Assembly (NCBI GenBank): GCA_034522155.1
Contig: JAXHLP010000002.1
Coordinates: 310,001 to 374,000, forward strand
Source of the DNA: Salinilacustrithrix sp034522155
Lineage (GTDB): Bacteria > Actinomycetota > Acidimicrobiia > Acidimicrobiales > Salinilacustritrichaceae
DNA length: 64,000 bases
Direction: 5' to 3'
Shown: positions 42,248-49,715 of the stretch, in pieces
How positions within the stretch are numbered: position 1 is the first letter of the stretch
Layout of the letters: each line of letters opens with the position of its first letter
Program-made: the position numbers and the translations under genes
The notes under the pieces: generated by a model
Seen by the model: the letters and a program-made list of their open reading frames with translations, nothing else
Told to the model about the DNA's origin: nothing
The model's database searches: none

Positions 42248-43386
42248 CAGCGGCTCCGTTCCTTCTGGTCGCGGGGATCGAAGGCGATCTTGACGGCGCC
42301 GCGACGGCCGGCCTCGGCCGCGTGGGCGAGGGCGTCGGTGTAGCGGCGCAGGGGATAGGTCTGGGTGACGAGCCGGCCCAGGTCCTTGGTGGCCACGAGC
42401 TCCATGGCGGTGGCGAAGTCGGCCCCGTCGTAGGCATAGACCCCGCGGAGCGCGACCTCGCGGTGCCACAGGCCGGTGAGGTCGAGGGTGGTGGTGGCGG
42501 GCATGCCCACGACGAGCACGGTGCCGCCGGGGGCGACCACCTCGAGCGCCTGGGCGAGGCTGGCCTCCGAGCCGACGCAGTCGACGACGGTGGGTGCACC
42601 GCCGGTGAGCTGTCGACCGAGCTTCATCGACGACGTGGCCAGGCGGACCGCGCCGGCGAGCTCGCTCGGCTCGACCACCCGGTGGGCGCCGAGCTCCTTG
42701 GCGAGCTTCTGCTGGTGGGGGTGCTTGGCGGCGACGATGAGATCGGTCCGGTCGAGAGCCGCGACGGTGAGCAGCCCGAGGGTCCCGGCGCCGATGACCG
42801 CCACCGGCCCGTCGCCGGTCACCTGGGCCGCGGCGTGCACCGCGCACGCGGTGGGTTCGACCATCACGGCCGCTTCGTCGGACAGCTCGTCGGGCACGGT
42901 CACGAGCTGGTCGGGATGGGCGAGCATCGACTCCGACCAGCCGCCGCCCGTGTCGCAGCAGAACCCCGACTGCAGGCCGGGTTCGAGGTGACCGAACGCG
43001 ATGCGTTCGCACCGGTTGATCTGGCCGGCCCCGCAGGCCGCGCACACGGGCTCGATGCCCCGGATCCGGCAGTGGAGCACGGGGATCAGCACGGCCCGGG
43101 AGGCGTCGTCGAGATGGCCGACCACCTCGTGGCCGGGCACGAACGGGAAGCTCACGATCGGCTCGAAGTAGCGGGACGAGTGCCCGTCGATGGTCGACAG
43201 GTCGGAGCCGCAGATGCCGGCGAGGAGGGGCCGCAGCTCGACCCACTCGTCGGAGGGACGCTCGGGCTCGTCGAGGTCGCGCAGCCGGATCGGACCGACC
43301 TGCGCGCCGGCCCCCGGGCGTATCCGCCCGGCCACCATCGCTGCCGCGTACTTCGCCGGCTTGCGCGAGAACTCGAGCGCCTTCAC
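42247..43386 (-). CDS. Zinc-dependent alcohol dehydrogenase (MDR family)
   Basis: This 379-residue protein has catalytic zinc ligands in AGICGSD and PGHEVVGH and a structural cluster reduced to CAACGAGQINRCERI. It also has the NAD(P) site VAVIGAGTLGLLTVAAL and the substrate-side VEPTACAVHAA. It oxidises alcohols or reduces aldehydes. GTG 43386 overlaps the stop of the SDR-HAD gene (GTGA); the frame remains open far upstream but without ADH sequence. The neighbour on one side is acyl reductase-like, so a fatty alcohol/aldehyde step is plausible. Confidence 0.88.
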   Translation of the reverse strand: MKALEFSRKPAKYAAAMVAGRIRPGAGAQVGPIRLRDLDEPERPSDEWVELRPLLAGICGSDLSTIDGHSSRYFEPIVSFPFVPGHEVVGHLDDASRAVLIPVLHCRIRGIEPVCAACGAGQINRCERIAFGHLEPGLQSGFCCDTGGGWSESMLAHPDQLVTVPDELSDEAAVMVEPTACAVHAAAQVTGDGPVAVIGAGTLGLLTVAALDRTDLIVAAKHPHQQKLAKELGAHRVVEPSELAGAVRLATSSMKLGRQLTGGAPTVVDCVGSEASLAQALEVVAPGGTVLVVGMPATTTLDLTGLWHREVALRGVYAYDGADFATAMELVATKDLGRLVTQTYPLRRYTDALAHAAEAGRRGAVKIAFDPRDQKERSR

Positions 43387-45797
43387 GCGGGCCTCCGGGT
43401 GGGGACGGTGCGGGTGCCGCGCCAGGCGGGGGCGATGGGCAGCAGCGGGTCGGCGCCGCCCTTGGCCTTCTCGAAGTGCTCGATGAGCCAGCCTCGCTTG
43501 CGGGCGAGGGCGGCCAGACGGGCCTCGGGGTTCACGGCGACGGGGAAGCCGGCGGCTTCGAGCAGCGGCAGGTCGGAGGTGGAGTCGGCGTAGGCGACGG
43601 CGTCGGCCGGGTCGAAGCCGTGGGTCTCGCAGTACTCGAGCAGCGCCTGGGCCCGGGTTTCGCCGGTGGGGGGCACGTCGCTGAGTTCGCCGGTGAACGT
43701 GCCGTCGGGGCCCACGGTGAGCTCGGCGCAGATCACGTCGTCGAACAGCGGCTCGAGCGGCTCGATCGCCACCCGCAGCGCGCCGGTGATGAGCACCGTC
43801 CGGTGGCCGAGCTTGCGGTGCTCGCGCACCCGTCGGACCGCGTCGGGGAACGCCTTGGTCAGCAGCAGGTGGCTGGCCATCTCGACGGTGTCCTCGTGGA
43901 GCTGGGTCGCCGACGCGCCCTCGTAGCGTCGGTAGAAGTGCCGGAGGAAGTCGCTGCGGTCCCGGCGGTCGAGCGACAGCAGCTGGGGTGCCTCGGCCAG
44001 GGTCTTGAGCACGAACCGCAGCCGGTCGTCGTTGGGCAGCCGTCGGGTGGCCAGCCACGAGTACGACGCCACGACGTTGCTCGCGATGATCGTGTTCTCG
44101 AGGTCGAACGCGGCCACGTGGCGGTCGGGGTCGAGCACCTGGCGCCGCAGCCGGTCGGAGCGGGACTCGCGGTCGGACGCGCCGGGCGTGGTCTTCACGC
44201 GAGCGTGCTTCACCACCGACGGCAGGTGGATCTCCTGCACGTAGCGGTTCCAGTCGATGACCCGCGGGTCGAAGCCGAAGTCGCGCTGCGACGCCTCGTC
44301 GCACCGTTCCCACAGCGCCAGCAGCTCGGTCACGCCGTAGAGCGCCTCGCACTCGGCGTAGGCGCCGTAGAGCTCGACGTAGGTGAGGGCCCGCTCGGCC
44401 TCCTCCTTCTTCTCCTCCAGGGTCGAGGCCCACTCGGCCTGCGATCCGCGCAGCGGGAGTGCCTGCAGGGCCGACTCGGCCTTCTCCAGCAGCATCTTCG
44501 CCCGCTCGAGCTGGGCCTGGACCCGGCCCCGGCCGGGGAAGTTCCACTCCGGCACCACGATCGGCTGGCCGTCGTTGTCGTAGACCGGGTGCGCGGTGAA
44601 CCACGCCCGCACGTTGTCCACGAGGTGCTGGTACCGCAGCGGGTTGACCGAGCCCGACGCCGACTGCACGATGCGCGGCCGGGCGAGCGAACCGTCGTCG
44701 TTGCGCGCCGGGCCGGCCGCCGCGGCCACGCAGATGGCGCCGCACACGAGATCGACGGGGATGACGTCGATCACGCCCTCGGGCACGCCGGGGAACTCCT
44801 TCAGCAGCCCTCGGGCGTAGGAGATGATCACCGGCTCGGCCATGCGGAACCCGCGGATCCAGCCGGGGAAGGGCTCGGCGAGCGACGACTCGATGATGGC
44901 GGGGCGCACGAGCGAGACCGGCAGGTCGCCGTGAGGGCCGCCCCGGGCGTGTTCGAACAGCGCCTTCTCGCCGAGCGCCTTGGTGTAGGCGTAGGCGTCG
45001 GGCCAGCCGAGCGAAGCGGCCCGCGACCGGCCGGCCTGGACGAGCTGGTCGCTGACCCAGCGGCTGCGGTACTGCTCGGTCTTGGCCGCCAGCAACGGCG
45101 TGCCCGCAGCGCCGAGCTCCTTGCGGGCATCGTCGCGGAAGCGCTCGAGCATGTCGGGCTTGCGCGACTCGGCCTCGGCGTCGGCGCGGATCCGTCGGGC
45201 GGCGGCGACCTCGTCGCGCCAGTCGATGCCGAACCAGTAGGGGCTGTGGTCGACCGGCTCCTCCGGCGCCGAGCCCTTGCGGTTGCCGGCCACGTAACAG
45301 GTCGACACGGCGACGAGGTGCGGGGTGACCCCCAGGTCCTCGAGGGTCCTGGCGATTCGGCTGCCGCCGAGCAGGTTGACCTCCACCGCCGAGTCGAGCG
45401 GCGAGTCGAAGCTCACGCTGGCAGCCGAGTGGATGACGATGTCGCAGCTGGCCAGCTCCCGGCGACCCTCCTCGTCGAGCCCGAGGCCGTCGGTGGTCAC
45501 GTCGCCGGCGATGGGGGTCACTCGGCGCTCGATCTCGGCGTCGAAGTCGTGACCCTCCTCGGCCAACTGCTCTCGGAGCCGGTCGAAGGCGTCGTTCTTG
45601 AAGATCTCCCGCGTGGCCCGCTGAGCCACGCCGCGCCGCTGGCTCGGCCGGATGAGCAGGACGAGCTCGCAGCCGGGCACCGATCGCAGCAGCCGCTCGA
45701 CCAGGGCCGTGCCCAGGAATCCGGTGCAGCCGGTGACGGCGATGCGCGTGCCGTGGAGATCGTCGGCGATCGAGATGACGCCCTGGTCGTCTGACAT
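43383..45797 (-). CDS. Fatty acyl-CoA reductase-like SDR fused to HAD-IB domain
   Basis: This is an 804-residue fusion. Residues about 15-400 form an extended SDR of the NAD_binding_4/male-sterility type: VTGCTGFLGTALVERLL, IHSAASVSFDSPLDSAVEVNLLG, YAYTKALGEKAL (Tyr-x3-Lys) and LVRPAIIESSLAEPFPGWI. A linker with coiled coil (about 450-500) and a helical region follow. A HAD-IB domain runs from about 560 to 790: AAFDLENTIIASN (first Asp kept, second Glu), VLITGALR and AYADSTSDLPLLEA. Such proteins occur in actinobacteria near lipid genes; a reductase of an acyl thioester is inferred. ATG 45797 is preferred over 45815, which lies inside the palindrome. Confidence 0.82.
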   Translation of the reverse strand: MSDDQGVISIADDLHGTRIAVTGCTGFLGTALVERLLRSVPGCELVLLIRPSQRRGVAQRATREIFKNDAFDRLREQLAEEGHDFDAEIERRVTPIAGDVTTDGLGLDEEGRRELASCDIVIHSAASVSFDSPLDSAVEVNLLGGSRIARTLEDLGVTPHLVAVSTCYVAGNRKGSAPEEPVDHSPYWFGIDWRDEVAAARRIRADAEAESRKPDMLERFRDDARKELGAAGTPLLAAKTEQYRSRWVSDQLVQAGRSRAASLGWPDAYAYTKALGEKALFEHARGGPHGDLPVSLVRPAIIESSLAEPFPGWIRGFRMAEPVIISYARGLLKEFPGVPEGVIDVIPVDLVCGAICVAAAAGPARNDDGSLARPRIVQSASGSVNPLRYQHLVDNVRAWFTAHPVYDNDGQPIVVPEWNFPGRGRVQAQLERAKMLLEKAESALQALPLRGSQAEWASTLEEKKEEAERALTYVELYGAYAECEALYGVTELLALWERCDEASQRDFGFDPRVIDWNRYVQEIHLPSVVKHARVKTTPGASDRESRSDRLRRQVLDPDRHVAAFDLENTIIASNVVASYSWLATRRLPNDDRLRFVLKTLAEAPQLLSLDRRDRSDFLRHFYRRYEGASATQLHEDTVEMASHLLLTKAFPDAVRRVREHRKLGHRTVLITGALRVAIEPLEPLFDDVICAELTVGPDGTFTGELSDVPPTGETRAQALLEYCETHGFDPADAVAYADSTSDLPLLEAAGFPVAVNPEARLAALARKRGWLIEHFEKAKGGADPLLPIAPAWRGTRTVPTRRPA

Positions 45798-45809
45798 CGT
45801 CCGCTGTTC

Positions 45810-45821
45810 TACCATTTGGTA
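45810..45821. promoter_or_regulatory. TetR-type operator palindrome TACCA-TT-TGGTA
   Basis: Arms TACCA and TGGTA around TT sit between the divergent tetR-like gene (GTG 45823) and the SDR-HAD gene (ATG 45797). Size, symmetry and position fit a TetR operator that would control both directions. Confidence 0.55.
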
Positions 45822-45822
45822 A

Positions 45823-46416
45823 GTGGGCCGTGCACCAACCACCGGCGACCGGATCCTCGAGGCCGCGCTCGTCTCGTTCGGGACGAACGGGATCGACGGC
45901 ACCTCGCTCGACGCGCTGGCCCGAGACCTCGGCGTCACCAAGCAGGCGATCCTCTACTGGTACCCGTCGAAGGAGGCGCTGGTCGACGCGGTGATCGACT
46001 TCTGCGCCGGCGAACTCCAGGTCCGCTTCGAGCGCGCCCTGGTCGACGACGCATCCGGCTTCGACCGGATCGTCGCCATCGTCCGCGCCTCCTTCCGTCT
46101 CGCCGCCCGCCACCCGTCGATGCTCGGCTTCGTCCGCGAGGTCAACCGGCTCGGTCCGCCGACGTCGAAGCGCCTCACCGAGGCCGTCGCCCCGCTGCTC
46201 AACGCCGCGGCCGCCTGGCTCGACGCCGAGATGGACGCCGGTCGCCTCCGCCGCCACGACCCCAAGCTCCTGGTCCTGATGGCGTACTCGTCGGTCACCG
46301 GCCTCGCCACCGAGATCGAGGTCCTGCGTGCGCTGGGTGAGGAGCCGACCCTGAGCTCCCTGGTCCGCCGCCGCGACCAACTCGTCGACCTCCTCCGCGA
46401 CGCCCTCGTCCCCTGA
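45823..46416 (+). CDS. TetR family transcription regulator
   Basis: This 197-residue protein has an N-terminal helix-turn-helix (ILEAALVSFGTNGIDGTSLDALARDLGVTKQAILYWYPSKEALVDAV) and a helical ligand domain. It is divergent from the SDR-HAD/ADH/LarA-like/acyltransferase operon and probably represses it together with itself through the palindrome at 45810-45821. The ligand may be an acyl-CoA or the pathway substrate; this is inference from the operon. GTG 45823 begins one base after the palindrome. Confidence 0.88.
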   Translation: MGRAPTTGDRILEAALVSFGTNGIDGTSLDALARDLGVTKQAILYWYPSKEALVDAVIDFCAGELQVRFERALVDDASGFDRIVAIVRASFRLAARHPSMLGFVREVNRLGPPTSKRLTEAVAPLLNAAAAWLDAEMDAGRLRRHDPKLLVLMAYSSVTGLATEIEVLRALGEEPTLSSLVRRRDQLVDLLRDALVP

Positions 46417-46438
46417 TCGGGCGCATCGCCGTCCACTG

Positions 46439-46515
46439 GCGTGCGTTGGCATGCCCGGTTTCTTCTGGGCGTCGGGGCTCTCGCCGGTGTGTGCTGGCAT
46501 GCCCGGGCGCGTACG
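46439..46515. repeat. Two 48-bp repeats of family 1
   Basis: The cores GTGCGTTGGCATGCCCGG and GTGTGCTGGCATGCCCGG are 48 bp apart. They match the units at 23235-23426 (GTGCGTTGGCAGGCCCGG). Confidence 0.65.
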
Positions 46516-46649
46516 TACCGATCCTTCGGACCAACCGCGCCGTCGCCGTGGCAACGCCGCACCGACGCGGCGCCTCGACCCCCGAGGGTCGCCGACGTGA
46601 CGATTCGGTGACGGGGAACCGGCGGGGTGGCGACGGGCGTCCAACCTCC

Positions 46650-47585
46650 ATGAGACGCATCAGGGACCTGTTCATCCTCGTCGTCGTGGTGGTGCTCACC
46701 GCTGCCGCCTGCTCCGGCAGTGACGACGGGGCGTCGATGTCCGACACCGCTGACGGCGGTGGCGAGGCGTCCACCTCGGTCGCCGGCAGCGGTGCGGGAG
46801 GTCAGGTCGCCGCCGAAGACGGCACGAGCACCGACGATGGTGCCGGCGGTGAGGGGCGGGTGACCGAGCTCGACGTCGACCTCGCCGGGGCCGAGACCAG
46901 CGCCGCCGCCGATCGCGACATCGTCTACCGGGGCGACGTGGCCGCCGAGGTCGAGGATCTCGCCGCCGCCGTGCGCCAGGCCCGCGACGAGGCCGCGGCC
47001 GAGGGTGGGTTCGTGTTCGCCCAGGACGTCGACGACACCTCGGCGCGGGTGGTGCTCAAGGTGCCGAGCGTGCGCTTCGACGCCTCCTTCGACGCCATCA
47101 CCGCGATCGGCGACGTCACGTCGCAGTCGATCGAGGCCGAGGACGTCACCGAGCAGTTCACCGACCTCGAGAGCCGGCTGGGCACTCTCGAGACCAGCAT
47201 CGACCGTCTCCGGGGCTTCCTCGCCGAGACCGCCAACGTCGACGAGATCAGCCGGCTCGAATCCGAGCTGACCCGTCGCGAAGCCGAGCGCGATGCCATC
47301 GCCGGCCAGCTCCGGGTGCTCGAGGACCGCACCACCAACGCCACCATCAGCGCTCAGTACACGCTCGCCGACGACGCCGAGGCCGCAACCGCACCGCCCG
47401 AGGAGGAGAGCGGGCCGCCCGGGTTCGCCCGTGGCCTCGAGGTCGGCTGGGGCGCCGTCGTCTTCGTGGCCGGCATCACCGCGACCGCCGGGGGCTTCCT
47501 GCTTCCCTTCCTCCCCGTCCTCCTGCTCGGGGTCGGGATCGTGGTGTGGCACCGGCGTCGGGCGGTTCGACCCGGGCCAGCATGA
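46650..47585 (+). CDS. DUF4349 lipoprotein
   Basis: This 311-residue lipoprotein has the signal MRRIRDLFILVVVVVLTAAAC with a lipobox (TAAAC), then an acidic Gly/Ser-rich linker. The DUF4349 domain spans about 85-255 (RDIVYRGDVAAEVEDLAAAVRQARDEA, GFVFAQDVDDTSARVVLKVPSVRFDASF, TEQFTDLESRLGTLETSIDRLRGFL), with a coiled coil, and a membrane span near the C-terminus (WGAVVFVAGITATAGGFLLPFLPVLLLG) followed by WHRRRAV. Family function is unknown; it is thought to sit at the outer membrane-face surface. ATG 46650 is directly before the signal. Its 3' end overlaps the end of the opposite peptidase gene by about 110 nt. Confidence 0.87.
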   Translation: MRRIRDLFILVVVVVLTAAACSGSDDGASMSDTADGGGEASTSVAGSGAGGQVAAEDGTSTDDGAGGEGRVTELDVDLAGAETSAAADRDIVYRGDVAAEVEDLAAAVRQARDEAAAEGGFVFAQDVDDTSARVVLKVPSVRFDASFDAITAIGDVTSQSIEAEDVTEQFTDLESRLGTLETSIDRLRGFLAETANVDEISRLESELTRREAERDAIAGQLRVLEDRTTNATISAQYTLADDAEAATAPPEEESGPPGFARGLEVGWGAVVFVAGITATAGGFLLPFLPVLLLGVGIVVWHRRRAVRPGPA

Positions 47586-48003
47586 CGCCGCGGATCGCCG
47601 TGGTCGGCACCCGGCCGTGATGGCGGCTGTCGGTGGACAGGATGCGTTCGTCGCCGATGGCCACCCATCCTGGACCGGGTTCGATCCGGTCGGCGTTCTC
47701 GCCCCAGGCCTCGCCGGGCCCGGCGACCAGGCGCTTGATGCCGATGAGGTCGTGCTCCCACGGCAGTTCGAGCACGGCGACGTCGCCCACCCGCGGCCCG
47801 CGGAGCAGGCCGAGCAGCGATCGGCACCGGACCGAGACCACGGTGTCACGGGGCCGGAGCGCCGGTTTCATCGACTCGCCCCGCACCACGTGGCGCTCGA
47901 AGGACGTCGCGGCCAGCACCGACAGCGTGGCCAGCAGACCGACCGCCGCTAGGGTCCGCCTACGAGAGACCACGAACCTGTCCCATGACCCAGGAGTTCT
48001 CAT
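47476..48003 (-). CDS. sodX: S26 signal-peptidase-like NiSOD maturation protease (SodX type)
   Basis: This 175-residue protein has one membrane helix near the start (RRTLAAVGLLATLSVLAATSF), catalytic Ser in RGESMKPALRPRDTVV and Lys in IGIKRLVAGPG, and a closing ILSTDSRHHGRVP box. The neighbour is a nickel superoxide dismutase, whose leader SodX removes so that His1 is exposed. ATG 48003 overlaps the sodN ATG on the other strand; GTG 47973, closer to the helix, would avoid this. The last 30 residues (RSRPRAGGRGG) are low complexity and overlap the DUF4349 gene end. Confidence 0.8.
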   Translation of the reverse strand: MRTPGSWDRFVVSRRRTLAAVGLLATLSVLAATSFERHVVRGESMKPALRPRDTVVSVRCRSLLGLLRGPRVGDVAVLELPWEHDLIGIKRLVAGPGEAWGENADRIEPGPGWVAIGDERILSTDSRHHGRVPTTAIRGVMLARVEPPDAGATPRSRPRAGGRGGREAGSPRRSR

Positions 48004-48430
48004 GAGCCTTCGCTCCAACAGCACCGTATCCCGACTGCTCTCGGTCGCTGACCTCGACGATGCTGCCACGGCCGATGCCCACTGTGACCTGATGTGTGGG
48101 GTCTACAACCCGCAGCAGGCCCGGATCGAGGCCGAGTCGGTGCTCGAGACCATGAAGAAGTACAACGCGTCCGACGACGACTACTTCCGGACGCGTTGCA
48201 TCATCGTGAAGGAAGAGCGGGCCCAACTCGCCAAGGAGCACCTCTGGGTGCTGTGGACCGACTACTTCAAGCCGCCCCACGTCGAGCAGTTCCCCCAGAT
48301 CCACGACCTGTTCTGGCGAGCCACCAAGGCCGCGGGCGACGCCAAGAAGAGCAACGACGAGGCCGACGGCCAGAAGCTGCTCGACCTCATCGACGAGATC
48401 GCCGAGATCTTCGCCGAGACCAAGAAGTAG
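48002..48430 (+). CDS. sodN: Nickel superoxide dismutase
   Basis: This 142-residue precursor makes the homohexameric enzyme that turns superoxide into O2 and H2O2. Residues 1-26 are the leader; the mature protein begins HCDLMCGVYNPQQARIEAES, where His1, Cys2 and Cys6 bind nickel. The hook is normally HCDLPCGVY; here Met replaces the Pro at mature position 5 and Asn follows Tyr9. The remaining four-helix part is standard (FRTRCIIVKEERAQLAKEHLWVLWTDYFKPPH). AGGAG before ATG 48002 fixes the start. It is divergent from its maturation protease. Confidence 0.93.
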   Translation: MSLRSNSTVSRLLSVADLDDAATADAHCDLMCGVYNPQQARIEAESVLETMKKYNASDDDYFRTRCIIVKEERAQLAKEHLWVLWTDYFKPPHVEQFPQIHDLFWRATKAAGDAKKSNDEADGQKLLDLIDEIAEIFAETKK

Positions 48431-48433
48431 CCG

Positions 48434-48466
48434 CGAACCCTCGGTCGCTGGGCGACCTCGGGTTCG
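48434..48466. terminator. Hairpin 1 between sodN and ddl
   Basis: CGAACCC pairs with GGGTTCG and, after a 2-nt mismatch, GGTCG with CGACC. It begins 4 nt after the sodN stop. Confidence 0.5.
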
Positions 48467-48467
48467 T

Positions 48468-48484
48468 CGAATGCTCCGCATTCG
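48468..48484. terminator. Hairpin 2 between sodN and ddl
   Basis: A perfect 7-bp stem CGAATGC/GCATTCG with loop TCC directly follows hairpin 1 and precedes the end of ddl, whose transcription comes from the other side. The two hairpins probably separate the convergent genes. Confidence 0.5.
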
Positions 48485-48494
48485 TCGTGGGTCC

Positions 48495-49571
48495 TCAGCG
48501 CTCGGTGGCGAACCGTGATCGGCGCTGGTGGCGCTCCAGGGCGAGCGCCACCAGTTCGTCGATCAACTTCGCGTAGGGGATGCCGGTGGCCTCCCACAGA
48601 CGCGGGTACTGGGAGATGGGCGTGAAGCCCGGGATCGTGTTGACCTCGTTCACGAGTGGTCCACGACCGTCCGCCTCCCAGAAGAAGTCGACCCGGGCCA
48701 TGCCCTCGCACCGCAGCGCCTGGTAGGTGCGCACGGCCAGCCGGCGGAGCTCGTCGCTCATCGGATCGGCGATCGGCGCGGGGATCAGCAGCTCGGCGCC
48801 GTCGTCGTACTTGTCGTCGTAGTCGTAGAACTCCGCGCCCGGGCGGACCTCGCCCACCACCGATGCCCGTGGTTGGTCGTTGCCGAGGACGGCGCACTCG
48901 AGCTCGCGCCCCTCGATGCCCTCCTCGAACAGGATCCAGTCGTCGAAGCGGACGGCGTCGTCGACGGCGGTGGCCAGCTCGCCTCGGTCGTGGGCCTTCG
49001 ACACGCCGATCGACGAGCCCATGTTCGCCGGCTTCACGAAAATGGGGAAGCCGAGCCGATCAGCGACCCGGTCGAGGAAGGCGTCGTCGAGCTCGCCGGC
49101 CCGCCCCGACTCCCACGCGCACTGCGCGATGCCGTGGGCCGACAACAGCTCCTTGGCCACGCACTTGTCCATCGACACCGACGAGCCGAGCACGCCCGTG
49201 CCGACGTAGGGCACGTTCGCCATCTCGAGCAGGCCCTGCACCGTGCCGTCCTCGCCGTACGGGCCGTGCAGCAGCGGGAGCACCACCACCGGCACGTCGG
49301 CTGACGGGGCCTGCACGGCGGGCAGGGGTTCGATGGCCGTACCGGTTGCTTCGAGGTGGTCGGGCAGTGACCGGGCCCCCTGTTCGAGCGCGGCGATCGC
49401 GTCGTCGGCCCGCAGCCACTCGCCGGTCCTGGCGATGCCCACGGGCAGGACGTCGTAGCGGTCGTGGTCGACGGCCGCGAGTACGTGCGCGGCGGTGGTG
49501 CAGCTCACCTCGTGCTCGGGCGACCGGCCCCCGAAGAGCACGACGAGTCGGATCCGGTCGGGAAGCGGCAT
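48495..49571 (-). CDS. ddl: D-alanine-D-alanine ligase
   Basis: This 358-residue ATP-grasp enzyme joins two D-Ala for peptidoglycan. Its N-terminal motif is VLFGGRSPEHEVSC; the substrate-site HGPYGEDGTVQGLLE and YVGTGVLGSSVSMDK follow. ATP binding is in FVKPANMGSSIGVSK, and the metal ligands are in NEVNTIPGFTPISQYP. Length is normal. ATG 49571 has a TACAAT box 8 nt upstream, suggesting a leaderless transcript. It is divergent from murF, which uses its product, over a gap with a long dyad. Confidence 0.94.
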   Translation of the reverse strand: MPLPDRIRLVVLFGGRSPEHEVSCTTAAHVLAAVDHDRYDVLPVGIARTGEWLRADDAIAALEQGARSLPDHLEATGTAIEPLPAVQAPSADVPVVVLPLLHGPYGEDGTVQGLLEMANVPYVGTGVLGSSVSMDKCVAKELLSAHGIAQCAWESGRAGELDDAFLDRVADRLGFPIFVKPANMGSSIGVSKAHDRGELATAVDDAVRFDDWILFEEGIEGRELECAVLGNDQPRASVVGEVRPGAEFYDYDDKYDDGAELLIPAPIADPMSDELRRLAVRTYQALRCEGMARVDFFWEADGRGPLVNEVNTIPGFTPISQYPRLWEATGIPYAKLIDELVALALERHQRRSRFATER

Positions 49572-49579
49572 GCCGGGCG

Positions 49580-49585
49580 ATTGTA
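49580..49585 (-). promoter_or_regulatory. -10 box TACAAT of ddl
   Basis: On the minus strand TACAAT lies 8 nt before the ddl ATG; TTCGGC 17 nt further upstream is a possible -35 box. Confidence 0.45.
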
Positions 49586-49586
49586 T

Positions 49587-49621
49587 GTACCTGCGGAGAA
49601 GAGCCGAATGATCGCAGGTAC
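49587..49621. promoter_or_regulatory. 9-bp inverted repeat between ddl and murF
   Basis: GTACCTGCG and CGCAGGTAC are perfect inverse copies separated by 17 nt, within the ddl promoter (the left arm lies just upstream of the -10 box). It could be an operator for a regulator controlling both cell-wall genes. Confidence 0.45.
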
Positions 49622-49715
49622 CCGTTCTTCCCGCTCTTGCTGCTCCTTCGTCGCCCGGCGTGCCGGCGGCGTGCCGGCGCGGGCCGCTCGGGCCCTGGCC
49701 TGCGAGACTCTCGCC

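Noticed and set aside
42247..46644. A 1465-codon open minus-strand frame
   Set aside because: It is three things in one frame: the real alcohol dehydrogenase at its end and antisense-like or out-of-frame text through the SDR-HAD and TetR genes. Only the last 380 codons have family motifs.
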